Part shown: piece after piece, positions 34,191 to 44,030 of the stretch | How the letters are laid out: every line of letters starts with the position of its first letter | Position numbering within the stretch: position 1 is the first letter of the stretch | DNA from: Lewinellaceae bacterium | GTDB taxonomy: Bacteria > Bacteroidota > Bacteroidia > Chitinophagales > Saprospiraceae | Reading direction: 5' to 3' | Assembly: GCA_020636255.1 (NCBI GenBank) | Contig: JACJYE010000005.1 | Location: 248,001-312,000 of the forward strand | DNA length: 64,000 nt | Notes under the pieces: generated by a model | Database searches by the model: none | What the model was told of the DNA's origin: nothing | What the model saw: the letters and a program-made list of their open reading frames with translations, nothing else | Translations under genes and position numbers: made by a program

Positions 34191-34279
34191 GAGGAGGCAA
34201 CTCGCTCCGAAGGAGTCCCTTTGGGAAAGTTGCCACCTCATCCCCAGCGTCAGGCAGACACTTGAAGTGTCCGCCTGAC
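34191..34279. repeat. Two adjacent large hairpins between secreted-protein genes
   Basis: The first has arms GAGGAGGCAACT (34191-34202) and AGTTGCCACCTC (34228-34239) with an inner AAGG/CCTT stem. The second is an almost perfect 31-bp palindrome at 34249-34279 (GTCAGGC-a-GACACTT-g-AAGTGTC-c-GCCTGAC). Neither has a T-run on the minus strand. They separate the protease gene from the following T9SS gene and may be processing sites or small mobile palindromes. Confidence 0.55.
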
Positions 34280-34302
34280 TTTATTGGTAATTTGTGCCCA
34301 CC

Positions 34303-37300
34303 TCAATGGATAATCATAAATTTGAATGGCCCCATGCGTTCCCCACCACGGCTAATGGTGAGCAGATACGAACCCGGAGTAAAATGCCGGGTATCAAGTT
34401 CTACTGAAGAAAGCCCGGTTTCCAGCACCCTTCGCTCCACGAGGCGTCCGAAAAGGCTTGTAACCCACAGCTCACCGGCTTGCAGAAGGGGAGCGTTAAA
34501 TTGAACAATTACCTGCTCCCTTGCCGGATTGGGAAAGATCGACACTTCATGGTTGCCTGAAGGCGGCGCTTCCGGTTCAATTCCTTGCTCTATTGAGCGC
34601 GGTTCTACAGGTACTTCAGGGACATTAGGCATAAAAACAGCTCCTTTCAAGAAGGATAACATCCCTTTTGCATAACCACTTTCGGGGAAGTTGCTTTCTG
34701 CTATATCGTATAAGGCTTGTTCCTGCGCCGGGCTAAGAATAATGCTGTCCGAAGCCGTCATCTGGAGATTCAGGCTCATTAGAAAGTGAAATGCCTGCTG
34801 ACGCGGCGTAATTTGCGGCATGCTATCCAAAAGCGCTTCTGCTTTGGAAAAATTGCCGGCGCGAATGTTCAGGGCCATCCGGCCTGCCAAAGCGTCATGA
34901 GTTCCTTCCTGAAGCAGGAGTTCTTCAGCTGTTTCGTAATCGCCCTCTTCTTCCAGTTGAAGCGCCAGCGTATGCAAAGCCCTGTCTTTGGTTTGCTCCG
35001 CAAGCTGGATGTTGGCATACAGTTCATCACGAGGCGATTGGGGTATAGTGTCTTTAATGGCCTCCAGGCTTGCATATTTTGAAGGGCTTATTATACTTTC
35101 GGCTTCCTCCATAATCTGTCCGGACAAAGGAGCATTGGCCTCCAGAATACTTTCTTTGGCAGGAGTTTGCATGGCGGAACCCAACATGGCCGAGAGCACC
35201 TCATCCGACAAATAAGGGCTCGCCAAATCCAGGGATTGATAGGTAGCTACGCTCGAAGGAGCTGTTTGAATGGCGTTTAGCAGGGCGGGTTTATCTCCGC
35301 CGTCCAATAAAGCGCTCAGGCTATCAAGCCGCGCATACCGTTCTTCTAAGCAACTCCTAGTCGTACATTCTTCGAAACCCTCAATATCAACACATGGGTT
35401 GAGCGGTGGAATTTGTGCGGCCAAAAAACTATAATAATTAAACTGCTGGCTGCAATTGGGGTCATTGAGCGCACAGGCCGGTATGAGCCTCGGGTCGCTG
35501 TCCGGCCTGTAAATGTAAATAAAGGGAATGGTATTATTGCCGGTAAAAATATCAGTGCCATTTTCCGGGAACAGATTATCAGCCGGGCCATCTAAGTTCC
35601 CAAACTGACTTTGTATCTTGAATATTCGCCCCGGTGAAGCATTATAATCAAGGACCAACAGCCCGTATTCGGCATCGAGCTCGTTATTATTAAATACGAA
35701 ACCCTCGTTATCACCTTGTATAAGCATACCAAAGTTTTCGCTTAGAAAGTCGTTACAATTAGTAAATTTTTCCAACGGGCCTGTCAAGGTGAATTGTTCG
35801 CTAACGTCGTGGCCAGTAAAGGTATTGTTGAAACTAAAGTATCCGCTTTGCCCATTCAACGATACGCCATGGCCATTCACTGAAAAGTCATTATTTTGCA
35901 CAATAAGCCTGGATAAGCCAATGCCGTTTATCGCACAACTATTTTGGGTAAAGGAATTTCGCTGGGCATTCAGGCTGGCGGAACCAACAACTACAGGGCT
36001 TGACAAAGGCATAGTAGCGGCAGCATATATGCCGTTGAGCGTACTTCTAAAAGTACACCCATTCAAGACATTGCCGCCGGCATTGCTGAATTCCAGGCAG
36101 TAATTTCCCAGGTTGAGGAATTCGCATTCATCGAACGTAATGCCTTGGGTGCGCCACATCGTCACACCTGCATAGGCGCTGCCATCTGTTGATTCAAACC
36201 TGCATTTCCGGAAGAAGCTGGCGTTTGGCCAGCTGTATTTAAGAAATTCTGCTGCACGGCCACAGTTTAAAAATGTAGCATCAGTAGCTTGAACAATGCC
36301 GCCGAAATAATCTTTGAACCACCAATATTGAGCGGAGTGCTTTGTACTAAGGGCCGTTCGGGCATATTCAATTAAAGCGTTGTTTTGAAGTATGGCCACT
36401 CCGGGGTCGTCTGGAGTCAAGTTGTTTATATCAACAGAAGCATGGGCTTTGTTAGCATTTCCTTGAATGATAATGCCAGCCCAGAATTCATTCGGGCAAT
36501 CTTCAAATTCCTGGCGATTGAAGCTGATCAGCCCTCCGTCAACGGTTAATTTGCCGCCCCGTTTCACCCAAATATATCCATTTTTTGGCATGTATAGCCT
36601 GCCACACAATGTCAGTTCCCCTCCGGATTCAATGATAAGGTGGGTATACAATTTGGTATCGAAATCCCAGGTTTCTTCTCCTGTAACTACCCTAGGAAGT
36701 TCACTTAACGGATCGTGAGACTGGCTGGGCTCCCGGCAGCTTACATATTTTCTCATGCTCAAAAGATGGGAAATACGATGCATTCGCCCTACCTGGCCGA
36801 TGTTGAGATAATTACCTTGCGAAAGATGGCTTGTACTCATAATATTTCTGTTGGGGCAGGAAGCCACGGCCGTAACGTGCCCCAGGCTAAAGGAATGTCC
36901 CAATTCATGCAGGATAACCCTGGACATTCCAAGTTTTCGCTGCTCCTGGTCCCAAATATAATTGGGGTCATGGAGGGGCAGTATATCTCTACCGTATTTA
37001 TAGACTAAGTACTCGTTGTTCATGGCAACGCGTAATTTTTGCATTAAATCGCTGCTGGGATATTCGGAACAATCGGTACAACTTGCAAACTGGCAGAAAT
37101 CAGCAGGCCCTGGAGTAATGATTTGGCTCGTGATCAATTGTTGATATTTGCTGCCTTCATTAGCGAAAAAAACATTAACTCCTTCCCTCACGTTATTTTC
37201 TGATAATCTTTGATAGACCTGATTGGTGTAAGGAGTGCCCATATTATTATCATCCCAATCACCAGGGCAATAATTATCATTTCCCGTACCCTGGTTTTCC

Positions 37301-37763
37301 AAATCCCATAGGTATGCATCTGATATCCAGTACCGTTGAATGTCAAATTTGAATTTCGCATCTGGAATATAATTGTCTGAACAGGGCGCTCCAGGATCGA
37401 CTAATTCGGATATCCTCCGATTCATTTCTACCTCTAATGCATCCAGAAATTGTATGTCTGGCCCATAATTCGGATTGAAGTTGCCCAAATCTCCATTGGG
37501 CAGGTTAGGGTTTGTCCAGAAAATAAAATTCAACTTGATCTCAAGAGGTTGCCATATGGAATATTCCATTGGCTCGGCGACATATATTTCATTGTTGTTT
37601 TCATACGGTGAGTTAGCGTTGCAAGATAGGGTTGGGCCAGATGGAGGAGACTCGGGGGGGGGGGGGGCTCCATTCCACAGTTCCAGGTTCCGAAATCCTG
37701 AGCATTAAGCCCAGCAAGAACAGCCAGAAGAGCAATGGCTGTGATGGCTAATCGGTTATGCAT
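34303..37763 (-). CDS. Secreted metzincin-type metalloprotease with T9SS C-terminus, frame interrupted at a poly-C tract
   Basis: Two frames make one gene. The ATG at 37761-37763 starts a signal peptide (MHNRLAITAIALLAVLAGL, then NAQDFGTWNCGMEPPPP). After 14 consecutive C (37654-37667) the frame shifts, and the other frame is open from this tract to 34303; an internal ATG at 37569 is unlikely to be a real start because it lacks a signal. One extra C (or two fewer) would join the frames. The body, numbered from that ATG, has HELGHSFSLGH at 221-231 and a Met-turn (NIMSTS) near 244. These are the metzincin zinc site. A right-handed beta-helix-like middle, a helical Ala/Glu-rich part and a T9SS type A end (IFPNPAREQVIVQFNAPLLQ) follow. 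Confidence 0.8.
37654..37667 (-). repeat. Homopolymer of 14 C (G on the plus strand) inside the protease gene
   Basis: It lies 31 codons after the start codon, right behind the signal peptide, coding for Pro in the N-terminal frame. The length of 14 puts signal peptide and protease body in different frames; 12 or 15 would join them. It could be a phase-variation tract or a sequencing/assembly error. Confidence 0.85.
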
Positions 37764-38100
37764 GGCATTTATTTTGAGGTTAACAAATTAGGTACAACTA
37801 CATCATATAGTGTAAAAAATACATGCGTTTTTCACACAATGATATCCTGCCAGTGTTTGTTTATTTACTTTGAAAAAGGCTCAGAGTACGCAATGAAAAG
37901 TGAGACTGCTTGTTTTTGTAACGCCAATGTATTAAATTTCAAAATAAATAACAAGCTTTATGTCCAGGTGCGATAAAAAATTTGATCAATCCCAAAAGAA
38001 AGTATAGCAAAAAAGGGAGCTGCAGGAACTTCCCCCGGCTCTCGAAACTGCCTTCTATAACATTGCTATGTACCGCAGTAGAGGCAAAACCTAAATAACC
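37764..38100. other. AT-rich gene-free stretch with a weak terminator
   Basis: No convincing gene is seen in these 337 bp, and the sequence is clearly richer in A and T than its neighbours. At 38008-38034, read on the minus strand, an imperfect stem (GGGAAG/CTCCC) is followed by TTTTTT; it may terminate the muramidase gene. The promoter of the protease gene should lie near 37770-37850, but I find no full consensus. Confidence 0.45.
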
Positions 38101-39087
38101 TCACAGGAACGACCTGAACTCCCGATGCCAGCCCTCGATACTTTCGTGATAGCGGTGCGCCTCGTAAGCAGGGCCGTTATAGCTGCGCGCTACAGTGCGG
38201 AAATCACTGCTCGTCGGGTTGGCCTTGGCTGCAATGGCCCGGGTGGCGGGGCTGGCCGTCAGGAAGCAGCCGATATAGAACACCTGCTCATCGACAGGGC
38301 TGATGAACATGGATCTGGCGGAAGGCGCTCCGGCCTTCTGGAAATTCTCGCCCATGATCTGGCCCAGCCCGAAGCTCATGGACCGGTAGCGCAGCTCGTC
38401 GAACGCTTCCTGGCCATCAGCTGCGTTCAGCCGGCTGAGGTAGTGTTGCTCGAAACGCGGGCGGATCACACCGGCCGTCTCCTGCTTCATGATCGTGAGT
38501 AGCCAGATGGGGTTCACGGTGAAGCCCTTTTCGTCCTTGAGCCGCTTGACGGCTTTTTCCACAGCCTCCATATACCGCCCGGCAATCTCCTTACAGGTGA
38601 AAAAACTGCGCCGGTGGATACTGTTGAGCTGAAAGATGGCCTCGTCGAAATCGCCGCACGACAGGTGTTTGTTCTCGATGTTCTCCTGGGCTACGGCCAG
38701 CATCTTTTCCAGGGTAGGAATATCCAGAAGGGTATCCGGAATGGTGGTGATCCGGTGGTGCGCGTTCGACCAGGTACAGTCGTAGCAGAGTATCTTACGG
38801 GTAATGGCGGGGTTGAGGCCGTGCTCCATCTGGAATTGCGCTACGCCCCGGTTGGTGCCCCGGCCGAAATCGCCGTCGATCAGGAAGCCGCCGCGCGAGG
38901 CCGTTGAATAGCCTAAAAAGATCAGCAGCCGCTGCACCGCCTGTATGGAGTTCTCGCCGGCCGTCTTGCGGTCCAGCGTCACGTCGCCTGCTTTCAGGCG
39001 CTCGAGGTCTTTTTTCCAGTCTTCATTTTGGGCTTCCGGCAAGGTGATCACCTGCTGAATTCGGGGGTCCTGGATGGCATCAAGCAT
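38101..39087 (-). CDS. N-acetylmuramidase with peptidoglycan-binding domain
   Basis: 328 residues. A peptidoglycan-binding-type repeat occupies about 45-105 (SIQAVQRLLIFLGYSTASRG ... GDFGRGTNRGVAQFQMEHGL). From about residue 185 comes the N-acetylmuramidase domain (PF11860-like): WLLTIMKQETAGVIRPRFEQ with the likely catalytic Glu, HYLSRL, RSMSFGLGQIMGENFQKAG, then ARSYNGPAYEAHRYHESI. There is no signal peptide, so export would need another route (lysis, an injection system or a holin); no phage genes are nearby. It would cut the glycan strands of peptidoglycan. Single-gene unit. Confidence 0.85.
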   Translation of the reverse strand: MLDAIQDPRIQQVITLPEAQNEDWKKDLERLKAGDVTLDRKTAGENSIQAVQRLLIFLGYSTASRGGFLIDGDFGRGTNRGVAQFQMEHGLNPAITRKILCYDCTWSNAHHRITTIPDTLLDIPTLEKMLAVAQENIENKHLSCGDFDEAIFQLNSIHRRSFFTCKEIAGRYMEAVEKAVKRLKDEKGFTVNPIWLLTIMKQETAGVIRPRFEQHYLSRLNAADGQEAFDELRYRSMSFGLGQIMGENFQKAGAPSARSMFISPVDEQVFYIGCFLTASPATRAIAAKANPTSSDFRTVARSYNGPAYEAHRYHESIEGWHREFRSFL

Positions 39088-39170
39088 GGGGTCGTAGGTT
39101 TTTGTTTTGAAAACGTGGTTTGAATTATTCTGATAAAGATAAGGAATGCAATTGATCGCAGTATTTTATT

Positions 39171-39289
39171 AGCAACAATCAAAAAATATGTTCGACGATT
39201 TTGCGATGAGGCGCAGGCTGGAAGCTTTAGAAAAGCTGGAAGACAAGCCACATTGCAAAATCTCCAATGGAGAACTTATTTTTTGAACA
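39171..39289. repeat. Palindromic element family A, copy 1 (uninterrupted)
   Basis: The reference copy: about 104 bp from AAAAAATATGTTCGAC (39181) to GGAGAACTTATTTTTT (39284), with imperfect complementary halves and the flank AGCAACAATC. It is in reverse orientation to copy 2, with the same order of blocks and no insertion at the TCTAAAGCT site (GGAAGCTTTAGAAAAGC here). It lies in the 476-bp gap before the VIT gene. Confidence 0.75.
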
Positions 39290-39318
39290 CAACTAAGGCG
39301 CTTTCCCTATCATACAAC

Positions 39319-39368
39319 ATTGGCAATCCTCATTGCCAATGCCTCGCTTCGGCCGGCCGGCCGAAGCG
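39319..39368. repeat. Hairpin plus 24-bp perfect palindrome
   Basis: ATTGGCAAT-CCTC-ATTGCCAAT at 39319-39340 is followed after four bases by a 24-bp perfect palindrome at 39345-39368 (CGCTTCGGCCGG and its complement). It lies between elements A1 and C2, in the leader region of the VIT gene. Function unknown. Confidence 0.6.
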
Positions 39369-39426
39369 GAATAATGTATATTGAAGAGTGCTGTGAATAA
39401 TGTAGCGATGGCGCCTTGTCAGAACA

Positions 39427-39500
39427 GTTTCATGGTCTCATGGCTATTAAGCCAGGACATTCCCAACCATTCAACTGTGTAACCATGAAACCATATTTTG
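39427..39500 (+). repeat. Dispersed repeat family C, copy 2
   Basis: Same ordered blocks as 26612-26702 in opposite orientation (GTTTCATG, CTCATGGCT, TTAAGCCAGGA, CAACCATTCAAC, AACCATGAAACC). Its end forms an inverted repeat CCATATTTTGT (39491-39501) and ACAAAATATGG (39515-39525) just before the VIT gene. Confidence 0.6.
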
Positions 39501-39563
39501 TAGCCCTTTGTGTAACAAAATATGGCTTTACATACCGTGCAACCAGAAACAAAACCCTCCGTT

Positions 39564-41729
39564 ATGAGAACAACAATACTTACTACTACGCTCTTTCTTC
39601 TGCTGGCCGCCGGCGCTATGGCGCAGGCCACGCTTACTGTGATCGACCCGGACCGCACCTGGATGCTCAGGCAGGGAACGGTTGAAGAAGCCTCTATTAC
39701 CATTGAACCCCAGGGTATCTATGCCGACGTAGGCTTGTTCCTCACATTTTCCGCTGAAGGCTCAGGGATTACGTCCAATGATTCTCTGGAAGTCATCCTC
39801 GACTTTAGCCTGCCGGAAGAAGCCCTCGTGTACGATTCCTGGCTTTGGGTGGAGGATGTTATTGTCAAAGCCGATATCCTGGACCGCCGCACGGCCACGG
39901 CCATTTACGAAGAGATCGTAGATCGCCGGCAGGACCCTTCCATCCTTTTCAAAAAAGGGGCCGGCCGGTACCAGCTGCGCATTTACCCGCTGCCGACAGA
40001 CGGCGCCCGGCGCGTGAAGATCAGTTATCTGATGCCTATCGACTGGTCGGCCGAAGCCGTAACCTTTGAGCTGCCGATGGAGATCATCAACGCTTCCATG
40101 CAGGCCCCTGACAGCCTGGACGTGCGCGCCTGGATGGGCCCGGAATGGGGGCAGCCCTACATCCCCGAGCTGCCGGATCAGGCCTTTCAATGGTACCAGA
40201 GCCCGGAACTGGGGCTTTTTCTGCGCACGCTCATCCCACAGGATGCCTTAAAGGGCAGCCTTTCCTTTGCCATGGATGCGCCGCTAAACAATGGCGTATA
40301 CGTAAACCGCAACGACAGCCTGAAGATATATCAGGCCGTACTGCTGCCCGAACAACTGCTCAGCCTGCCCGAAGGGCCCGGCCGCAGGCTGATGGTACTG
40401 CTGGATTATAAAGCAGACAATACCAACAACCTGGAAAGAGCAGATATCTTAGAAGGGCTACGCTCGGAGTTGCTGGCCCAACTCAGCCCGGCGGATACCT
40501 TCATGATATGGGCCACTTCTCTAACTGGGCTACTCCCACTAATGGCAAACCCCGAGGCCGGCGAAGCAGCCAATATCGAGGCTGTATTCGATGCGCTTGC
40601 CCCCGAAACCGTCCTTCAGGAATACGGGGATCTTGTTTCGTCAGTTTTTGAAATATTACAACGAATCTATGATGAGGGCGAGCCCGCCAGCATCCTGCTG
40701 GTTTCCAATTCCCAGGATGAAAGCGCCCCCTGGAATGTCGAAGACTTGATAGATGGAATAACCGGCAGCCCGGGTTTTGAGCTGGCGGATTTTCACATCA
40801 TCGACTACCAGAATACCAATTATTACGAATGGTGGGACTGGTGGAGTGGCAGTGAGTTTGATTGGGTCGGCAACGAGTTCTTTTACGCCGAGCTGTCGCG
40901 CCTGTCGGGGGGTAGCTATCGCCGTGCGGGGCAATACCGGTATAAGCTGCGCAGAGCGCTGGAGGCGGCAGACCCTTTGAGGGGCTCGGTGGATTTGTAC
41001 GCTACCCTTGCCGGCGGGCTGTGTTACAACCGCTTCATGCTGGGCGGCAGTACCGTTAATGTGCCCCTGCGCAGGCCGCTGTATCAGGTCGGTAAATACC
41101 AGGGCAGTTTCCCTCTGGAACTGGATTACGCCATCGTTCCCGATGGTTTGCCGCAACAGGCCAGCCTGTCGGTTGAAGCCCAGCAGGCCTATGCCATCGA
41201 CACCCTCGCCGATGAGATATGGGCCGGCAACTACCTGCTTTCTCTGGAGGGAAGCTCCCAGGGAGACGCTACCGTGGAAGAGATCGTCGAAACGAGCATT
41301 AACCACCGGGTGTTATCGCTGCACACCGCTTTCCTATGCCTCGAGCCCAACCAGGGTGGCGAGCCCTGTATCGGCTGCATCGACCCTACCGTGATCGGCG
41401 GGCCGATCCTGATCGGGACGGATGAACAGCAGCGTGGCGAGCAGGAACTGCAGGCCCAGGCATTTCCCAACCCCTTCTACCGGCGCGTCACCCTCACCAT
41501 CGGGCATCCGGATGGCCGGGCCTTGAGCGGGCTGCGCATAACCATCTACGACAGCATGGGCCGCCTGGTAGGCTTGCTCGCACCTGAGGATGGGACATAC
41601 CGCAATGGCGAGTTCACACTGCAATGGGACGGCAGAGGGGCCGACGGGCGAGAGCTGCCCGCCGGCCTGTATTTCGTGGCCATCGAAAGCCAGCAGGGAA
41701 GGGCCCAGCTGAAACTGGCCAAGCTCTAA
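39564..41729 (+). CDS. Secreted VIT-domain protein with T9SS type A C-terminus
   Basis: 721 residues from the ATG at 39564 (the open frame begins at 39522, inside an inverted repeat). Signal peptide RTTILTTTLFLLLAAGAMAQ. The VIT domain covers about 25-165, with DFSLPEEALVYDSWLWVEDV, ADILDRRTATAIYEEIVDRR and DPSILFKKGAGRYQLRIYPL, the core motif of inter-alpha-trypsin-type proteins. The following von Willebrand A-like part starts RRLMVLLDYKADNTNNLE; the metal site DxSxS is not conserved. The end PNPFYRRVTLTIGHPDGRAL ... GRELPAGLYFVAIESQQG is a FlgD-like T9SS sorting domain. Surface or released; partner unknown. Confidence 0.87.
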   Translation: MRTTILTTTLFLLLAAGAMAQATLTVIDPDRTWMLRQGTVEEASITIEPQGIYADVGLFLTFSAEGSGITSNDSLEVILDFSLPEEALVYDSWLWVEDVIVKADILDRRTATAIYEEIVDRRQDPSILFKKGAGRYQLRIYPLPTDGARRVKISYLMPIDWSAEAVTFELPMEIINASMQAPDSLDVRAWMGPEWGQPYIPELPDQAFQWYQSPELGLFLRTLIPQDALKGSLSFAMDAPLNNGVYVNRNDSLKIYQAVLLPEQLLSLPEGPGRRLMVLLDYKADNTNNLERADILEGLRSELLAQLSPADTFMIWATSLTGLLPLMANPEAGEAANIEAVFDALAPETVLQEYGDLVSSVFEILQRIYDEGEPASILLVSNSQDESAPWNVEDLIDGITGSPGFELADFHIIDYQNTNYYEWWDWWSGSEFDWVGNEFFYAELSRLSGGSYRRAGQYRYKLRRALEAADPLRGSVDLYATLAGGLCYNRFMLGGSTVNVPLRRPLYQVGKYQGSFPLELDYAIVPDGLPQQASLSVEAQQAYAIDTLADEIWAGNYLLSLEGSSQGDATVEEIVETSINHRVLSLHTAFLCLEPNQGGEPCIGCIDPTVIGGPILIGTDEQQRGEQELQAQAFPNPFYRRVTLTIGHPDGRALSGLRITIYDSMGRLVGLLAPEDGTYRNGEFTLQWDGRGADGRELPAGLYFVAIESQQGRAQLKLAKL

Positions 41730-41730
41730 C

Positions 41731-43986
41731 TTATTTAAGGGTAAAGGCCCCCTGTAACCCTTCCTGAGAATTGGTGCCGGCCCAGATGTCGAATTCACCC
41801 GGTTCGACGATGAATCTGCCGTTGTTGTCATAAAAACCCAGTTCGGCAGCGGTAAGGGTGAATTCGACATCCCGGCTTTCGTTGGGTTGCAGGTTGATCT
41901 TTTGGAAGCCCTTCAGTTCCTTGACGGGCCTGGCAACGCTTGCCACTTTGTCCCGGATGTAGAGCTGCACCACCTCTTCGCCGGCCACCGGCCCGGTATT
42001 TTTTACGCTTACCTTTACCCTGATGTTCTTATTGTCGGAAGCGTCCACCTGAAGGCCGGAGTATTTGAAAGTGGTATAACTGAGCCCGTAACCGAAGGGG
42101 AATAGCGGCGCATTGGACTCGTCGGAATAATGCGTCCAGAAAACGATGGGTTGGGGCGTGGGCCTTCCCGTGCTGTAGTGGTTGTAATAAATAGGCACCT
42201 GCCCGACGCTTCTGGGGAAGGTCATGGGGAGCTTGCCGCTCGGGTTATAGGCGCCAAAGAGGGCCTCGGCAATGGCATTGCCGCTTTGGGACCCCAGTTG
42301 CCAGGCTTCCAGGATTGCAGGGATATGCCCGGCTGCCCAGGTGATGGCCAGCGGCCGGCCGTTCATCAATACGAGCACGATATTCGGGTTTGCCGCGTAT
42401 ACGGCTTCCAGCAGTTCCTGCTGCACGCCGGGCAGGCCCAGCTGGGTGCGGCTCCTGCCTTCCCCGCTCTGGAAGCCGTGCTCGCCGAGCACCATGATGA
42501 CGACTTCCGAAGCTTTGGCCAACTGCACGGCCTGCTCAAAGCCGCTCTTGTCGGTTTCGTTGATGCGTACCTCGTTGATGAAGGTGGCCGGCGCAGTGAT
42601 CAGATCCGCGCCTTTGGCATAAGTGGCCTGCTCGGTGTATTTCTTTAGGCCTTCCAGGACGGATACCGCCGTGTTGTCATCCGACCCCAGCCGCCAGCTG
42701 CCCAGCGGGCTGTTCTTGTCGTCGGCAAGCGCCCCGATAACGGCGATCTTTTTCTGCTCTTTTTTAAGGGGCAGCAAACCGCCTTCGTTCTTGAGCAGTA
42801 CGATGGACCTTTTGGCCACGTCCAGCACGGCAGCCTGGTGATCCGGGTGGTAGAGCAGCTCTTTTTCCCTTTGGGGGCTACAGTAACGGTACGGGTCGTC
42901 GAAGAGGCCCAGCTCGAATTTCACCCGTAGTATCCTCCTGACGGCATCGTCGATCACTTTGATATCGGCCAGGCCTTCCTCTACGGCGCCCTTCAGGTAG
43001 GTGATGTATGCGGATGCTTCCATATCCATATCCGAGCCGGCGTTGGCGGCCAGTACGGCTGCGTCCTTCAGGTTGGCGGCATAACCATGGGCCACCATTT
43101 CAGCGCAGGATGCCCAGTCGGAAACGACGAACCCATCGAAGCCCCAGCCGTCCTTAAGGATGTCCCTTTGAAGGAAGGCGTTGCCCGTGGCGGGAATGCC
43201 GTTGAGGACGTTAAAGGAGTTCATGACGGTGCGCACACCGCTGTCGACGGCAGCCTTAAAGGGGGGCAGCACGATATTGTACAGGGTAGAAGTGCCGATG
43301 TCTACGGTGTTGTAGTCTTTGCCGGCTTCGGCGAAGCCATAGGCGGCAAAGTGTTTTGCGGTAGCTGCGATGGTGTTCGGCGCCGACAGGTCGTCGCCCT
43401 GGAACCCTTTTACCCTTGCTGCGGCGATGCGGGAACCCAGGTAGGGGTCTTCGCCGGCGCCTTCCATGACGCGGCCCCAGCGGGCGTCCCTCGAGATATC
43501 CACCATGGGGGCGTAGGCCCAGTTGATGCCAAGGGCAGAGGCTTCCGTAGCCGCCACATGGGCCGATCGCTCAATGGCCTGCAAATCCCAGCTGGCCGCC
43601 TCGGCCAGAGGGATGGGCGCCAGCGTTTTCTGTCCGTGGATAACGTCGAAGCCGAAGAGCAAGGGAATGCCCAGCCTCGATTCCTTGACCACCAGTTCCT
43701 GTAGCTTCCTCACATCTTCAACACCTTTGATGTTGAGCATGGCGCCTACCAGCCCCTTGCGGAGGTGTTCGTATTTTAACTTGGCATCACCTTGCTGAGG
43801 GGCAGGCCCGGTGATGTCCCAGAAGCCGTTATAGAGGTTCATCTGCCCGATCTTCTCTTCCAGGGTCATGATACTCAGGAGGGAGTCGATCTTTGATTCA
43901 GTTGCGCTTTGCTGAGCCATTAAGCTTTGGTTTAAAAAGAAAATTAGTGATAGTCCCAGGATCGGGATTAAGGTGGCGTTTTTCAT
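41731..43986 (-). CDS. bglX: GH3 beta-glucosidase
   Basis: 751 residues from the ATG at 43984-43986, giving the signal peptide KNATLIPILGLSLIFFLNQS. (The open frame to 44034 would overlap the upstream stop.) N-terminal GH3 barrel with LLFGFDVIHG, NWAYAPMVDISRDARWGRVM, ATAKHFAAYG, and GFDGFVVSDWASC with the nucleophile Asp. Then the alpha/beta sandwich domain (KRSIVLLKNEGGLLPL ... MVLGEHGFQSGEGRSR with the acid/base Glu region) and a C-terminal fibronectin III-like domain. Close to BglX in order and length. It should release glucose from beta-linked oligosaccharides in the periplasm. The next GH3 gene lies 44 bp upstream on the same strand. Confidence 0.93.
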   Translation of the reverse strand: MKNATLIPILGLSLIFFLNQSLMAQQSATESKIDSLLSIMTLEEKIGQMNLYNGFWDITGPAPQQGDAKLKYEHLRKGLVGAMLNIKGVEDVRKLQELVVKESRLGIPLLFGFDVIHGQKTLAPIPLAEAASWDLQAIERSAHVAATEASALGINWAYAPMVDISRDARWGRVMEGAGEDPYLGSRIAAARVKGFQGDDLSAPNTIAATAKHFAAYGFAEAGKDYNTVDIGTSTLYNIVLPPFKAAVDSGVRTVMNSFNVLNGIPATGNAFLQRDILKDGWGFDGFVVSDWASCAEMVAHGYAANLKDAAVLAANAGSDMDMEASAYITYLKGAVEEGLADIKVIDDAVRRILRVKFELGLFDDPYRYCSPQREKELLYHPDHQAAVLDVAKRSIVLLKNEGGLLPLKKEQKKIAVIGALADDKNSPLGSWRLGSDDNTAVSVLEGLKKYTEQATYAKGADLITAPATFINEVRINETDKSGFEQAVQLAKASEVVIMVLGEHGFQSGEGRSRTQLGLPGVQQELLEAVYAANPNIVLVLMNGRPLAITWAAGHIPAILEAWQLGSQSGNAIAEALFGAYNPSGKLPMTFPRSVGQVPIYYNHYSTGRPTPQPIVFWTHYSDESNAPLFPFGYGLSYTTFKYSGLQVDASDNKNIRVKVSVKNTGPVAGEEVVQLYIRDKVASVARPVKELKGFQKINLQPNESRDVEFTLTAAELGFYDNNGRFIVEPGEFDIWAGTNSQEGLQGAFTLK

Positions 43987-44030
43987 GGTTCTTGTTTTGA
44001 TGTAGGGATGAAGGCCCGGGGGCGTGAAGT

